A stretch of 45,209 nt of DNA from Thermosynechococcus sp. M98_K2018_005 (GCF_015295825.1 NZ_DVEH01000064.1:1-45209); one strand, 5' to 3'. Shown: positions 34,220 to 44,340, counted from the stretch's first letter. Notes: a model not told the origin generated them from the sequence alone. Made by a program: numbers and translations.

Positions 34220-36658
34220 CTAAAATGGCCAAGTCCAGTGGCTAAACTCCGGCTTGTCCACACCGTACTCGTAGGCGTAGTTGCGGGCTTCAATTTGCAT
34301 GTTGCGGAATTTTTCCTTGGCATGGGCACCTGCCACTTGAAGACCGGGGAGACGATCGATGGCATCAATGGCGAGACTAAAGCGATCAATCTCATTATTG
34401 ATGGCCAACTCCAGGGGGGTGTTGATGTTGCCCTTTTCTTTGTAGCCGCGCACGTGCAAATTACGGTGATTGTGGCGGCGGTACGCGAGACGGTGGATCA
34501 ACCACGGATAACCATGGAAGTTAAAGATAATCGGGCGATCGAGGGTAAAGAGACTATCAAAGTCGCGATCGCTGAGGCCGTGGGGGTGTTCTGTTTCCGG
34601 TTGCAGCTTAAAGAGATCCACCACATTGATATAGCGAATCTTCAGCTCTGGAAACTCCTGCCGCAGGAGGGCGATCGCCGCCAACGCCTCTTGGGTGGGA
34701 ATGTCCCCGGCACTGGCCATCACTAGATCGGGTTCACAGCCTTGATCATTACTGGCCCAGTCCCAAATGCCTAGCCCCTTCGTGCAGTGCACAATGGCTT
34801 GATCCATCGTCATGTACTGCAAGTGCAACTGCTTGTCAGAAACAATCACATTCACATAGTTTTTGCTCCGCAGGCAGTGATCCGCCACCGACAGCAGTGA
34901 GTTGACATCGGGGGGCAGGTAAATCCGCGTTACCTTTGCACTCTTGTTGCAGACAATATCCAAAAAGCCCGGATCTTGGTGGGTAAAGCCATTGTGATCC
35001 TGCCGCCACACCGTTGACGTAATCAGCAAGTTCAATGAGGCAATATCAGCCCGCCACGAAAGTTCATTGCAGATGCTCAACCATTTGGCATGTTGGTTAA
35101 ACATCGAGTCAATGACATGGACAAAGGACTCATAGGTGGAGAAGAACCCATGCCGACCCGTCAGCAGGTAGCCCTCCAGCATCCCCTCCATGGTGTGCTC
35201 GCTGAGCATTTCAATGACACGACCATTGGGGGACAATTCGCCGCCATCGGCATCCTCCTCAAAGTATTCCGCAATCCAGAATTTCTTGCTGACCTCGTAA
35301 ATGGCATTGAGTTTATTCGAGGTATTTTCATCGGGACCAAAGACGCGGAAATTGGTCATGTTATTGCGCATCACATCCCGCAGGAAGACCCCAAGGGGAC
35401 GGGTATTTTCCACCTCAATTTGGGCGGGTTTCTCAAACGTAATGCCGTACTGCCGAAAGTCTGGCATTTTCAAATCCTTGCGCAATAGCCCACCATTGGC
35501 GTGGGGATTCATGCCCATACGGTAGTTGCCCGTTGGTGCTAAAGCCTTGAGTTCAGGGCGGAATGTACCATTCTCATCAAAGAGTTCTTCGGGACGGTAA
35601 CTGCGCAGCCAGTTTTCCAAGAGCTTGAGGTTTTCAGGGTTGGTGTGGACATCAGCTAGGGGCACTTGGTGGGCTCGCCAGAAGCCTTCCACTTTGTGGC
35701 CATTCACTTCTGCAGGGCCTGTCCAACCTTTGGGGGTACGCAGCACAATCATCGGCCAACGGGGTAAGGTGGTGACGCCCTCTTCGCGCGCTGCCCGTTG
35801 AATCTCTTTAATTTTAGTGACGCAGTAATCGAGGGTGGCGGCCATGGCTTGGTGCATCGAGGGGCGATCGGAGCCTTCGACAAAGCAGGGTTCATACCCT
35901 AGACCTCGGAAGAAGTTTTCCAAATCCTGATGGGGAATCCGTGCCAAAATCGTCGGGTTGTTAATCTTGTAGCCATTCAAGTTGAGAATCGGCAAGACTG
36001 CCCCATCCCGCGCTGGGTTGAGGAACTTATTGATATGCCATGAGGTGGCCAAAGGCCCCGTTTCTGCTTCGCCATCGCCAACCACTGCCGCCACAATTAA
36101 ATCAGGATTGTCAAAGGCAGCACCACAGGCATGGGAGAGGACATAGCCCAGTTCCCCCCCTTCGTGAATCGAGCCGGGCGTTTCTGGGGTGCAGTGGCTA
36201 CCAATGCCACCGGGGAAGGAGAACTGCTTGAAGAATTTTTTGAGGCCGTGGGCATCTTCACTAATGTTGTGGTAAATCTCGGTGTAACTGCCCTCAAGGT
36301 AAACGGGTGCCAAGACCCCCGGTGCTCCATGACCGGGACCCGCTAGGAAAATCACCTCCTGTTGGTACTTTTTAATAATGCGATTGAGGTGAAGGTAGCA
36401 AAAAGCTAGACCCGGACTCGATCCCCAGTGGCCAAGGAGGCGTTTTTTGATGTGTTCGGGCTTGAGGGGTTCTTTAAGTAGGGGGTTATCCAGTAAATAG
36501 ATCATGCCCACGGCCAGATAGTTACAGGCACGGAAGAAGGCGTCCATGGCCTCAACTTCACTATCACTCAAGGGCTGTCCTTGAATCGTGGCGCGAGCAG
36601 GACCAAAAGCATGAATATCAGCGGTGAGTTCAGTGGGACGGGGAGGAGAGCTAACCAT
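34220..36658 (-). CDS. xfp: Phosphoketolase (XFP family)
   Basis: A thiamine-diphosphate enzyme that splits xylulose-5-phosphate and/or fructose-6-phosphate with phosphate to acetyl phosphate and an aldose phosphate. It gives cyanobacteria a carbon-saving route to acetyl-CoA. The 812-residue protein has [28 protein letters not shown], the ThDP-binding [13 protein letters not shown] and [21 protein letters not shown]-terminal motifs include [13 protein letters not shown] and [15 protein letters not shown]. Substrate preference cannot be decided from sequence. Its 3' end is 25 bp from hisF. The upstream gap to tatD is 202 bp. Confidence 0.95.
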   Translation of the reverse strand: MVSSPPRPTELTADIHAFGPARATIQGQPLSDSEVEAMDAFFRACNYLAVGMIYLLDNPLLKEPLKPEHIKKRLLGHWGSSPGLAFCYLHLNRIIKKYQQEVIFLAGPGHGAPGVLAPVYLEGSYTEIYHNISEDAHGLKKFFKQFSFPGGIGSHCTPETPGSIHEGGELGYVLSHACGAAFDNPDLIVAAVVGDGEAETGPLATSWHINKFLNPARDGAVLPILNLNGYKINNPTILARIPHQDLENFFRGLGYEPCFVEGSDRPSMHQAMAATLDYCVTKIKEIQRAAREEGVTTLPRWPMIVLRTPKGWTGPAEVNGHKVEGFWRAHQVPLADVHTNPENLKLLENWLRSYRPEELFDENGTFRPELKALAPTGNYRMGMNPHANGGLLRKDLKMPDFRQYGITFEKPAQIEVENTRPLGVFLRDVMRNNMTNFRVFGPDENTSNKLNAIYEVSKKFWIAEYFEEDADGGELSPNGRVIEMLSEHTMEGMLEGYLLTGRHGFFSTYESFVHVIDSMFNQHAKWLSICNELSWRADIASLNLLITSTVWRQDHNGFTHQDPGFLDIVCNKSAKVTRIYLPPDVNSLLSVADHCLRSKNYVNVIVSDKQLHLQYMTMDQAIVHCTKGLGIWDWASNDQGCEPDLVMASAGDIPTQEALAAIALLRQEFPELKIRYINVVDLFKLQPETEHPHGLSDRDFDSLFTLDRPIIFNFHGYPWLIHRLAYRRHNHRNLHVRGYKEKGNINTPLELAINNEIDRFSLAIDAIDRLPGLQVAGAHAKEKFRNMQIEARNYAYEYGVDKPEFSHWTWPF

Positions 36659-36802
36659 ACAGTATCCTCGTCAAGTCAGCATGAGCATCAAGAAAATAGA
36701 TCAAAGTAAAGTGCCAACGGCATTCAAAAGAGTCCACAGGTGACTAAAAGCATTTGCTAATTTAAGGACACATCCTAAACAGCCGTCTTCAGTCTACAGC
36801 CC

Positions 36803-36814
36803 CATCCTAGGATG
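36803..36814. repeat. 12-bp perfect palindrome upstream of xfp
   Basis: CATCCTAGGATG is fully self-complementary and lies about 145 bp upstream of the phosphoketolase start, in the 36659-36860 gap after tatD. A second structure, GCGC-GCAAAT-GCGC followed by TAGATTTTTT, lies just to its right (about 36828-36855). That has the shape of a weak plus-strand terminator, but no plus-strand gene precedes it. No gene is seen in this gap. Confidence 0.35.
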
Positions 36815-36860
36815 CTGAAATGAGTAGGCGCGCAAATGCGCTAGATTTTTTAACGTTGAT

Positions 36861-37670
36861 TCAATTCGGAATTGATGCAGCAAGTTCTGGGGGTAGGGGT
36901 AGGCGAAAAAGCTGACAGGCGTTGAGGGTGGTTTGCTGTTCTAATTCCAAAAGGTCACACTGTCGCAGACGGGCGACGGCTTCGGCTACAAAGCACACAT
37001 AGCTGGGTTCGTTGCGTTTTTCGCCGCGTTTGGGCACAGGGGCAAGGAAGGGGCAATCCGTTTCTACCAGCAGGCGATCGCTGGGAACCATTTGTGCCGA
37101 GGCATGGATTTGTTTGGCGTTCTTAAACGTGACGGTGCCGCTAAAGCTAATAAAAAGACCCAAGTCGAGGAACCACTCGGTTTCTTCGGGGGTACCGCCC
37201 CAGCAGTGCATCACTCCTTGCACCGGCCCGCGATCCCGAACAAACTGCTGAAGCAAATCCCGTGCAGCAGCGGCTGCCTCCCGACAGTGGATAATCACTG
37301 GCAGATTCAAGCTGTGGGCAACCTCTAACTGGGCCCAAAAGGCAGCTTCCTGTTCCTCGCGGTTCGTGGCTTTGTAAAAATCTAAACCCGTTTCGCCAAT
37401 GGCCACCACCCTAGGATCACTGGCGGCAAGGCGGACAATTTTTTCCTTGAGATCCGGCTGCCACTGTTTTGTATCTAGAGGATGGAGACCCACTGCCATA
37501 AAGAGCTCGGGAAACTGCGCGGCAAGGCGCTGAATGGTGGGAAATTCACTGGGTTCAACGCAGGAATGAACCAGCCGCACCACTCCCGCCGATCGCCAGC
37601 GTTCAGCCACTGCTTCCAGATCAGGCGCGTACTCTGGAAAGTTGAGATGGACGTGGGTATCCACCAACAT
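36861..37670 (-). CDS. tatD: TatD-family deoxyribonuclease
   Basis: Metal-dependent hydrolase with 3'-5' DNase activity in E. coli, linked to DNA repair and to 3' tRNA quality control. The TIM-barrel metal ligands are all visible: DTHVHLNF, the GETGLDF glutamate, IIHCREA, MHCWGG and [23 protein letters not shown]. Length (269) is typical. It starts 5 bp after the rpsT stop, so it is probably co-transcribed with S20, a common arrangement in cyanobacteria. It ends at the intergenic region before phosphoketolase. Confidence 0.94.
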   Translation of the reverse strand: MLVDTHVHLNFPEYAPDLEAVAERWRSAGVVRLVHSCVEPSEFPTIQRLAAQFPELFMAVGLHPLDTKQWQPDLKEKIVRLAASDPRVVAIGETGLDFYKATNREEQEAAFWAQLEVAHSLNLPVIIHCREAAAAARDLLQQFVRDRGPVQGVMHCWGGTPEETEWFLDLGLFISFSGTVTFKNAKQIHASAQMVPSDRLLVETDCPFLAPVPKRGEKRNEPSYVCFVAEAVARLRQCDLLELEQQTTLNACQLFRLPLPPELAASIPN

Positions 37671-37675
37671 GGGGA

Positions 37676-37972
37676 TTAGGCAGCGGGTTGCAGCGTTTTG
37701 TTGAGGATACGGGTTAGCCGAGCTTTACGACGGGCACCGGTGTTGCGATGGAGAACACCGCGCTTAACCGCTTTGTCAATTTTGCTAAAGGCCAAGTTGA
37801 GTCGCTGCTGGACTTCCGCCAGTTTTTCCGGCGTGGGATCGGCGGCGTACTGACTAATGGCCGTCAAGTAGTTTTTAATCAGCGTCCGCACTGCCGAGCG
37901 ATAGGCTTTGTTGCGAAGACGGTTGCGCTCAGCAATTTGGGCACGTTTAGCGGCAGATTTGATGTTAGCCAC
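37676..37972 (-). CDS. rpsT: 30S ribosomal protein S20
   Basis: S20 binds 16S rRNA early in small-subunit assembly. The sequence [21 protein letters not shown] followed by [13 protein letters not shown] and [25 protein letters not shown] is characteristic. The start codon is GTG at 37972 (MANIKS), with AGGTGA a few bases upstream. Length (98 residues) is normal. It is the likely first gene of an rpsT-tatD unit, with 42 bp separating it from larB upstream. Confidence 0.97.
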   Translation of the reverse strand: MANIKSAAKRAQIAERNRLRNKAYRSAVRTLIKNYLTAISQYAADPTPEKLAEVQQRLNLAFSKIDKAVKRGVLHRNTGARRKARLTRILNKTLQPAA

Positions 37973-38014
37973 AGGTCACCTGATGATCAATCACACGTTA
38001 AGAACAAATAACCA

Positions 38015-38776
38015 TTATAACCGTTGGCTGAGCGATCGCAAGATCTTGGCTGCCAGCATTGCCGCCCCAAAGCCATTGTCAATATTGACAACACCAATGC
38101 CGGGGGCACAGGAGTTGAGCATTGTCAGTAGCGCTGCCAAACCGCCAAAGTTTGCGCCATAGCCAATACTGGTGGGCACAGCAATCACGGGCACTGAGAC
38201 TAGCCCCGCCACCACACTGGGAAGGGCCCCCTCCATGCCGGCAACCACAATGAGCACGGCCATCTCCTCCAGGCGATCGCGCACACTCAACAGCCGATGA
38301 ATGCCAGCCACCCCCACATCCCAAAACCGCTCAACGCCAAATCCTGAGAGCTGCAACGTCACTGCTGCCTCTTCGGCCACGGGTAGATCCGCTGTGCCTG
38401 CACAGACCAAGCCCACCTGAAGCGGAAACTGCGGTGGCAAAATGGGGGCTGTACTGCAAATCCGTGCCTTTTCAAAATAGTGCAGTCCGCCAACGCGCGA
38501 TCGCACTGCCTCAAACACCTCTGGGGAAATGCGCGTGGCCATCACACAGGGATAGTGGGGACGCATCCGCTCCAGAATCTCAGCAATCTGCTGCGGGGTT
38601 TTGCCGGGTCCCCAAATCACCTCTGGAAAGCCAGTGCGCTGCTGCCGCTGGTGATCAATGCGTGCAAAATCGCCAATGGGTTCGTAGGAAAGGTGTTGCA
38701 GCTGGCGATAGGCGGTCTCTACGCTCAGTTGCCCCTGGGCGATCGCCGTTAAAATTTGCCGCAGTGAATCGGGCAT
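38015..38776 (-). CDS. larB: LarB: nickel-pincer cofactor biosynthesis, PurE-like
   Basis: LarB carboxylates and hydrolyses nicotinic acid adenine dinucleotide in the first step of the nickel-pincer cofactor used by lactate racemase and related enzymes. The N-terminal ~100 residues contain PEVIWGPGKTPQQIAEILERM. The C-terminal PurE/AIR-carboxylase-like domain has LVCAGTADLPVAEEAAVTLQL, VVAGMEGALPSVVAGLVSVPVIAVPTS and GYGANFGGLAALLTMLNSC. Length 253 is typical. larC, larE and larA are not in this window. The site-2 protease gene ends on the base immediately before its ATG, which suggests a shared transcript. Confidence 0.92.
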   Translation of the reverse strand: MPDSLRQILTAIAQGQLSVETAYRQLQHLSYEPIGDFARIDHQRQQRTGFPEVIWGPGKTPQQIAEILERMRPHYPCVMATRISPEVFEAVRSRVGGLHYFEKARICSTAPILPPQFPLQVGLVCAGTADLPVAEEAAVTLQLSGFGVERFWDVGVAGIHRLLSVRDRLEEMAVLIVVAGMEGALPSVVAGLVSVPVIAVPTSIGYGANFGGLAALLTMLNSCAPGIGVVNIDNGFGAAMLAAKILRSLSQRL

Positions 38777-40234
38777 TTAGCCTCCAATTCCCAAGCGACC
38801 CGCCAGCCCCGGCGCCATCGGGATCAAGGTAGCGGCCATCAGGAACAATAGCAGCAGGCCAAGACCCGCACGGGTATCATCGGGTTCGGTGATCTCATCG
38901 AGACTGGGCTGATCCACATCCCGCTGCAACAGCAGGATCACCAACGCCCAATACAAGGCCAAGGGGTTGACGATCGCCACCAAGCCCAAGACCACAAGGG
39001 TAATAATCGTGAGTCGTTTGGCGGTTTTGGCACCGTAAATGGCTTGAATAATCCGCCCCCCATCCAGTTGTCCTGCGGGCATCAAGTTCAAGGCAGTCAT
39101 GATCAAGCCCAGCCAGCCCAGAATCACAAAGGGATGCACTATCACCACTTCGCTTTGTAACTGCTGCCCCAAAAAGAGCTTGGCGATCGTCCCCACCAAA
39201 ATCGAGCCTTGGAAAAAGAGGGTCGGCACCTCTAACCCCTGACTCGTGGGCGAGAGAACAAGGCCAATGGCCAACAGCAGCAGCGAAACACTACCGGCGG
39301 CGATCGCCCCCGCTGCACCAATGTCAAAGAGTTGACTGCGATTGGCAAGGAAAGATTCAATGCGGGTCATGGCACCAAAAGTCCCCAACTGCCACGCCGG
39401 CAAAAAGATGGGCGGCCCTAAGCGTGCCCGATAGCGTTTGGCCATTAGCCAGTGACCCACTTCCCGTATAGCGGCAACGCCAAAGAGGCCAAGGGCAAAG
39501 GGGAGCGATCGCTGGAAGAGGCCAGTGGTTGGATTTCCCAGTAAGCTAAACCCCTGCAAGATAGCGCTGGTCTCGAGACAGGTTCCAAGGGTGGCCACCG
39601 CCAAGAAAACCGCTGCCAGCTTCTGAAGATTGCCAGAGCGAATCGGTTCGGTCGTCATCGGTAAAATCACGACCATCGGCTTGCCATCCCCATTGGACAC
39701 CATAAAGAGGCGATAGCGATCGGGCAAGGCAGCCTGAAGTCGTTCGGTAAGTTGCTGATGCACCACTTGGGCCTCTCCCCGCAGATTCCCCGGGCAGATC
39801 ACGCCCCCCTTGTAGGGAAGGTAGTCGGTGGCGAAGTAGGTATCAACGCTAAAGATATTTTGAATGACTTGCAGGTCTTCAGGGGGAAGGCTAGGTCGTT
39901 CAGTAGGCTGGGCTGGCGTCGTCTGCTCTCTGGTGGCTTGCTCCAGTTCAGAACGGCCAGAGGGTAGGGGCAGTTCTGCAGTGGCGGCCAGCGATCGCAA
40001 CCAACGGCCAAGGGCAACATAGGCCACAATCGAGAACACTAGCCCAAAGAGCACGGCAGCAAAGTTAATCACAACTCCAAAGCTGAGGCTACCAAAAACC
40101 ACCAGCCAAGGGAGCATCAGAACAAGGGTTTGCAGCCAAGCCACAATCCCCAGCTTGCCGTAGGGCAGGTTGCGGTACAGTCCCCACGCCAGTAGGGCGA
40201 TCGCTCCCGCCAATAGGCCTACCGTAATAATCAT
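38777..40234 (-). CDS. EGY-like site-2 protease family protein, zinc motif altered (REVGH)
   Basis: A polytopic membrane protein of the M50/site-2 protease family, closest in layout to plant-type EGY. It has N-terminal hydrophobic segments, a soluble region (about 85-200, with FATDYLPYKGGVICPGNLRG), then a membrane core with FGVAAIREVGHWLMAKRYRARLGPPIFLPAWQLGTFGAMT. The second metal motif, NLMPAGQLDGGR (N383, D391), is intact. The first motif, normally HExxH, reads R257-E-V-G-H261; the codon is CGG at 39464-39466. Loss of the first histidine should weaken or abolish zinc binding, so it may be a non-proteolytic homologue, like plant EGY3. It is followed directly by larB. Confidence 0.85.
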   Translation of the reverse strand: MIITVGLLAGAIALLAWGLYRNLPYGKLGIVAWLQTLVLMLPWLVVFGSLSFGVVINFAAVLFGLVFSIVAYVALGRWLRSLAATAELPLPSGRSELEQATREQTTPAQPTERPSLPPEDLQVIQNIFSVDTYFATDYLPYKGGVICPGNLRGEAQVVHQQLTERLQAALPDRYRLFMVSNGDGKPMVVILPMTTEPIRSGNLQKLAAVFLAVATLGTCLETSAILQGFSLLGNPTTGLFQRSLPFALGLFGVAAIREVGHWLMAKRYRARLGPPIFLPAWQLGTFGAMTRIESFLANRSQLFDIGAAGAIAAGSVSLLLLAIGLVLSPTSQGLEVPTLFFQGSILVGTIAKLFLGQQLQSEVVIVHPFVILGWLGLIMTALNLMPAGQLDGGRIIQAIYGAKTAKRLTIITLVVLGLVAIVNPLALYWALVILLLQRDVDQPSLDEITEPDDTRAGLGLLLLFLMAATLIPMAPGLAGRLGIGG

Positions 40235-40259
40235 GCGTTACCTCCCGCCTCTGCAAACG

Positions 40260-42188
40260 TTAGCGCGTGGCCATGGTTGTCAGCTGGGTCAGGACTTGAC
40301 TGGCACGCTCTGTAAATTGCTGCATACCATTGGCATCAAAGCCCCGCTGCGACATTAAGGCCAAATCGTAGATATACTGACACAGCTGTTCGACCAATGC
40401 ACCCGTCTCTGAGGTGCCGCTGGTTTGAATAATCGTTCCTTGGTTGAGGCTGAGGAGATTTTGCACCAAGGGATGGGCGGTGTTGACAACCAAGATATGC
40501 TCCTCTGGCAACTGCGCATTGGCTTGCTGCTGCATCATTGCCATCATCTCCTGCATCCGCCGACTGGTTTCCGGCAACAGGATCATCGCCGGGGGGGCAT
40601 CGGCCTTGAGGGCTTCGGTGCGAATCGTCAGCTTTGGCTTTTTCAGCACGGATTCAAAGAGGGATTTGATCTGCTCGCTGCGGGTCTTCTTCGTGGTGGG
40701 ATCGACAAGTTCGCTCTCTTTGTTTTTGTCAATGAGCGTCTCATCGAGTTCTGCATCCACCCGCAGGAACTTGACATCGCTGTAGTTCTGCTCCAGCCAC
40801 GGCACAAAGTGGGTATCAATGAAACTGTCCATAAACAGGACTTCAATCCCTTGGCTTTTAAGCAGTTGCACGTAGGTAGCTTGGTTCACCTCATCGGTGC
40901 AGTAATAGACGCGATTGCCTTGGCGCTCTTTGTTGCGCTCGAGGTATTCCTTGAGGGTGGTGTAGGTTTTGCCATCCACTTGAATGCCCCCCTCACTGGC
41001 CCAGACATCTTCGCTTTCTTTAGAGGTTAATTCGGCAGTGGTGCGGTAGATGAGAATGTCCTCCACCTGCTTTTTGAACTTCTCGTCATTGATCGAGCCA
41101 AATTTGACAAAGGTGCCCAAGTCTTGCCAAGAGCGCACGTAGGCAGCGGGGTCTTCGCGGTATAGCTCCTTCAGGCGATCGCCCACTTTTTTGGCAATGT
41201 AGTCAGCAATTTTGCGAACGGTGCGATCCTTTTGCAGGAAACTGCGGGACACATTCAGGGGAATGTCGCTACTGTCAATCACCCCCCGCAGGGGAAGCAA
41301 AAAGCGCGGGATGACCTCTTCACAGTTATCGCTGACAAAGACTTGGTTGCAGTAGAGCTTAATTTGCCCCTTGCTGACATCAATATCGGGGCGCAGCTTT
41401 GGAAAGTAAAGAATCCCATTGACCACAAAGGGATAGTCGGTATTGAGGTGAACCCAGAGCAGAGGGTCTTCCTGAAAGGGATAGAGATAGCGATAAAACT
41501 CTAGGTAGTCCTCTTTGCTGAGGCTATTGGGGGCACTCTTCCACGGGGCAATTTGTTTGTTGATTTGCTCGCCTTCGAGCCGAATCGGTACGGGCAAGAA
41601 GTCACAGTACTTGCGGATGAGTTCACGGATGCGCCCCGGCTCTAGATACTCTAGTTCACTGTCTTGGAGCGTTAGGGTGACGGTTGTACCAACACTGGTG
41701 CGCTGGCCATCGGAGAGGGTAAATTCGGTGGAACCATCACAGGTCCAATGCACGGGGACAGCACCTTCGCGGTAGGAGAGGGTATCAATTTCCACCCGTT
41801 CTGAGACCATGAAGGCGGAGTAAAAGCCAAGGCCAAAGTGACCAATGATTGCGTCTGCCCCTTCACCTTTGTATTTTTGAACGAATTCCTCGGCACTGGA
41901 AAAGGCCACTTGGGTAATGTATTTTTTGACTTCCTCGGCGGTCATGCCAATGCCGTTGTCGGCGATCGCCAGCTTTTTGTTTTCTTTGTCAATCGTGATC
42001 GTCACTTCCGGGTGATCCACATCGCCACTATATTCCCCAGAGCGCGCTACCATCCGCAGTTTTTGAATGGCATCTACGGCGTTGGAGACCAGTTCCCGCA
42101 GGAAAATCTCATGATCGGAGTAGAGCCACTTTTTAATGATTGGAAAAATGTTCTCAGTATGGATTGAAATGGTTCCCTGTTCCAACAT
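40260..42188 (-). CDS. htpG: Chaperone HtpG (Hsp90 family)
   Basis: An ATP-dependent cytoplasmic chaperone important in cyanobacterial heat tolerance and phycobilisome assembly. The true start is the ATG at 42188 (MLEQGTISIHTENIFPIIKKWL), giving 642 residues. The 37 residues upstream have no family similarity. GHKL ATPase motifs are ELVSNAVDAIQKL (N box), IADNGIGMTAEEV (G1) and GHFGLGFYSAFMVS (G2). RSFLQKDRTVRKIADYI and the C-terminal dimerisation helices follow. It lies 37 bp after the hemW stop on the same strand, and a separate heat-shock promoter cannot be excluded. It ends 25 bp before the site-2 protease gene. Confidence 0.97.
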   Translation of the reverse strand: MLEQGTISIHTENIFPIIKKWLYSDHEIFLRELVSNAVDAIQKLRMVARSGEYSGDVDHPEVTITIDKENKKLAIADNGIGMTAEEVKKYITQVAFSSAEEFVQKYKGEGADAIIGHFGLGFYSAFMVSERVEIDTLSYREGAVPVHWTCDGSTEFTLSDGQRTSVGTTVTLTLQDSELEYLEPGRIRELIRKYCDFLPVPIRLEGEQINKQIAPWKSAPNSLSKEDYLEFYRYLYPFQEDPLLWVHLNTDYPFVVNGILYFPKLRPDIDVSKGQIKLYCNQVFVSDNCEEVIPRFLLPLRGVIDSSDIPLNVSRSFLQKDRTVRKIADYIAKKVGDRLKELYREDPAAYVRSWQDLGTFVKFGSINDEKFKKQVEDILIYRTTAELTSKESEDVWASEGGIQVDGKTYTTLKEYLERNKERQGNRVYYCTDEVNQATYVQLLKSQGIEVLFMDSFIDTHFVPWLEQNYSDVKFLRVDAELDETLIDKNKESELVDPTTKKTRSEQIKSLFESVLKKPKLTIRTEALKADAPPAMILLPETSRRMQEMMAMMQQQANAQLPEEHILVVNTAHPLVQNLLSLNQGTIIQTSGTSETGALVEQLCQYIYDLALMSQRGFDANGMQQFTERASQVLTQLTTMATR

Positions 42189-42225
42189 GATGCTTCCCGT
42201 GAGTGTATTCTTGGTCAGACAACTT

Positions 42226-43425
42226 CTAGTGTATCGGTAGGGGTTGCGCTTCCTGTTGGCGGAAAACCGATCCCTCCAATGCTTCCCAAAGGGTGACAAT
42301 GACGTGATTGGCCACTAGAAATCCTGCCGGCTGTGTCAAGTGCAGGCGATCGCCCGTCAAAGAAAGCATCTCTGGAGACATTTTTGCTGCTGCTGCTTGT
42401 AGTGCTTCAACCCACGACACAGGAAATTCATCCGCTAGCGCAGCTAAAGAGAGGCCATCCCTGAGGCGCAAGCCCAGCATGAGGGTTTCCAACCAGCGAT
42501 CCCATAGGGCATCTGGACTCCCTTGATTCAGGCTCTCTGGTAAGCTTTGCACCCATTGATAGTATTCACGGCGGGTACGCGGACGGCTGAGACGGCGATG
42601 CCCTAGATAACTGGTGGCGCCCATGCCAAAGCCATAGTAGGGTTGATTGCGCCAATACACTTGGTTGTGACGACAGGCAAACCCTGGTCGGGCATAGTTA
42701 GAAATTTCGTAGTGGTCGTAGCCCGCTGCGGTTAAGATTTCGTGACCAAGGCGATAGGTAGCGGCGGCCTGCTCTTGGGTAGGTAGGGGGGCTGCTTCGG
42801 GTTGATAGCGTTTGCTGAAGACGGTTTTTGGCTCAATGATGAGGTCATAGAGAGAGAGATGGGTTGGGTTGAGGGCGATCGCTCGCTCTAGGGAGAACTG
42901 CCAATCCGCCAAGGATTGTTGCGGCAAGCCTGAAATCAAATCCATACTCCAATTTTCTACCCCCGCCCTATGAATCATCTCCACTGCCCGCTCAACATCG
43001 GCCCCATCGTGACTGCGGCCACACACCTGCAATAGCTTATCGTCAAAGGCCTGTACACCCAAGCTGACGCGATTCACCCCTACCCTGAGATAGCCCTGCA
43101 ATTGTTCTAAGTCAAAGGTTCCCGGATCCATTTCCATAGAAATTTCCGCCCCTCGGGCAATGCCCATCTGGCGATCGAGGGCTTCCAGCAGTTGGCCAAT
43201 GTATTGAGGTGGTACTAGAGACGGTGTCCCCCCCCCAAAAAAGATCGTTTGGAGCGGTAGCGGCTCAGCAGGGGTCTGGGCAATTTCTTGACAGAGTGCA
43301 GCCACATACTCTTGGATGAGTGATTCTGCCAGCGTCGGAGAATCCCCCACTACTGTAATCGGAAAGTCACAGTAGAAGCAGCGGCGCCGACAAAAGGGCA
43401 GATGAATGTATGCGGCTCTAGTCAT
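42226..43425 (-). CDS. hemW: Radical SAM heme chaperone HemW
   Basis: A radical-SAM protein related to coproporphyrinogen dehydrogenase; HemW binds heme and inserts it into proteins. The 4Fe-4S motif CRRRCFYCDF (CxxxCxxC) is at the N-terminus. FFGGGTPSLV, VSLGVQAFDDKLLQVCGRSHD, LISGLPQQ and SNYARPGFACRHNQVYW follow. It lacks the N-terminal extension of true HemN, and many such genes are misnamed hemN. The start is the ATG at 43425 with AGGAG five bases upstream. The frame beyond it to 43548 overlaps the next gene and lacks similarity. It is 399 residues long, normal for HemW. A HemN role cannot be fully excluded. Confidence 0.9.
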   Translation of the reverse strand: MTRAAYIHLPFCRRRCFYCDFPITVVGDSPTLAESLIQEYVAALCQEIAQTPAEPLPLQTIFFGGGTPSLVPPQYIGQLLEALDRQMGIARGAEISMEMDPGTFDLEQLQGYLRVGVNRVSLGVQAFDDKLLQVCGRSHDGADVERAVEMIHRAGVENWSMDLISGLPQQSLADWQFSLERAIALNPTHLSLYDLIIEPKTVFSKRYQPEAAPLPTQEQAAATYRLGHEILTAAGYDHYEISNYARPGFACRHNQVYWRNQPYYGFGMGATSYLGHRRLSRPRTRREYYQWVQSLPESLNQGSPDALWDRWLETLMLGLRLRDGLSLAALADEFPVSWVEALQAAAAKMSPEMLSLTGDRLHLTQPAGFLVANHVIVTLWEALEGSVFRQQEAQPLPIH

Positions 43426-43432
43426 TGTTCTC

Positions 43433-44239
43433 CTAACTGGTTTGTGATGAAATCTGGTCAGGAAGCTGACCTTTGGCAACCAATAGCCCCCATGCCCGCA
43501 AAACAGCAACCAAATCAGAGGCAAGGCGGTATTCATTGGCTTCAGCAAAGCGCACCGTTGCGGTGGGGGTAGAGACGAGATGAATGGGCACCGCTCGCTC
43601 TAGGGGGATGGGTACAAAATCAAAGCCATTGAAGCGATCAAACCGGCGATCCCTCAACAATTGATTAAATTGACTGACTTGAGCAGGTGTCACCGTACGC
43701 AGGGTGCGGCTGAGGATTTCGCCACGAGCATTGGTGGTTTGCTGCACAATCCGACCATCGTTATAGAGCAGTGTTATTGTCGTTGAGGGTGGACGGTTCC
43801 CAGAGGCATCACTTTGCCGAATCACGCGAAAACTTACGCCCTCAGGAACGGGGGGTGGCAACGCCTCTGGACTCAGGCGTTGCGGTCGCTGAATCAGGGT
43901 ACCAATCATCTGACTGCCAGCGGCATCCCAAAGAATCAGGGAACCACTTTGATTCGTGCGATAGACCCACTGTTGGGGATAAGGAGCATTGGGATTTGTC
44001 AGGGTAATTTCCCAACCGGGGGTTAGACGCTCAGCACAATCAACCCGCAATCCGCCCAAGCCCAAACAGCCATCGGACCAAACCTTAGGCTGAACTTGAA
44101 CCACGCTAATTTGCTCTGGTTCTTCACCAAACTGCTCAGCAGCGATCGCAATCGCCCGCCTAATGATCTCTGGAGCCGGTGTTGCTGCTTGAACCACGAG
44201 GGGCACTGCCACTGCCAAGAGGGATGTCCAACCATTCAT
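43433..44239 (-). CDS. Secreted protein of unknown function
   Basis: Starting at the ATG at 44239, the N-terminus MNGWTSLLAVAVPLVVQAATPAPE is a signal peptide. The 268-residue product has QISVVQVQPKVWSDGCLGLGGLRVDCAERLTPGWEITLTNPNAPYPQQWVYRTNQSGSLIL-like sequence, a pattern I have seen in conserved cyanobacterial exported proteins. The C-terminal half includes FRVIRQSDASGNRPPSTTITLLYNDGRI and SQFNQLLRDRRFDRFNGFDF. The two cysteines may form a disulfide. The function is unknown. It ends 7 bp before hemW, so the two are probably co-transcribed; whether it has a heme-related role is unproven. Upstream lies the psbA terminator. Confidence 0.7.
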   Translation of the reverse strand: MNGWTSLLAVAVPLVVQAATPAPEIIRRAIAIAAEQFGEEPEQISVVQVQPKVWSDGCLGLGGLRVDCAERLTPGWEITLTNPNAPYPQQWVYRTNQSGSLILWDAAGSQMIGTLIQRPQRLSPEALPPPVPEGVSFRVIRQSDASGNRPPSTTITLLYNDGRIVQQTTNARGEILSRTLRTVTPAQVSQFNQLLRDRRFDRFNGFDFVPIPLERAVPIHLVSTPTATVRFAEANEYRLASDLVAVLRAWGLLVAKGQLPDQISSQTS

Positions 44240-44270
44240 CAATATAGTCTCTACCCTTTGACCATCATCA

Positions 44271-44302
44271 TAAAAAAAGACCGCCCCCAATCAAGAGGCG
44301 GT
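44271..44302 (-). terminator. Rho-independent terminator of psbA
   Basis: On the minus strand ACCGCC (complement at 44297-44302) pairs with GGCGGT (complement at 44280-44285), followed by CTTTTTTT. The stem is six to seven base pairs with a T-run of seven. It lies about 40 bp after the psbA stop and about 30 bp upstream of the next gene's start, as expected for a highly expressed gene. Confidence 0.85.
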
Positions 44303-44340
44303 TCCTTTAACTAAAACGCTAGTTACAGTCGCTCTGGAAG

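Noticed and set aside
42189-42299. N-terminal extension of HtpG by 37 residues
   Set aside because: The extra residues have no family similarity, and the standard start MLEQGTISIHTENIFP is at 42188.
43426-43548. N-terminal extension of HemW by 41 residues
   Set aside because: It overlaps the upstream secreted-protein gene, and AGGAG lies directly before the ATG at 43425.
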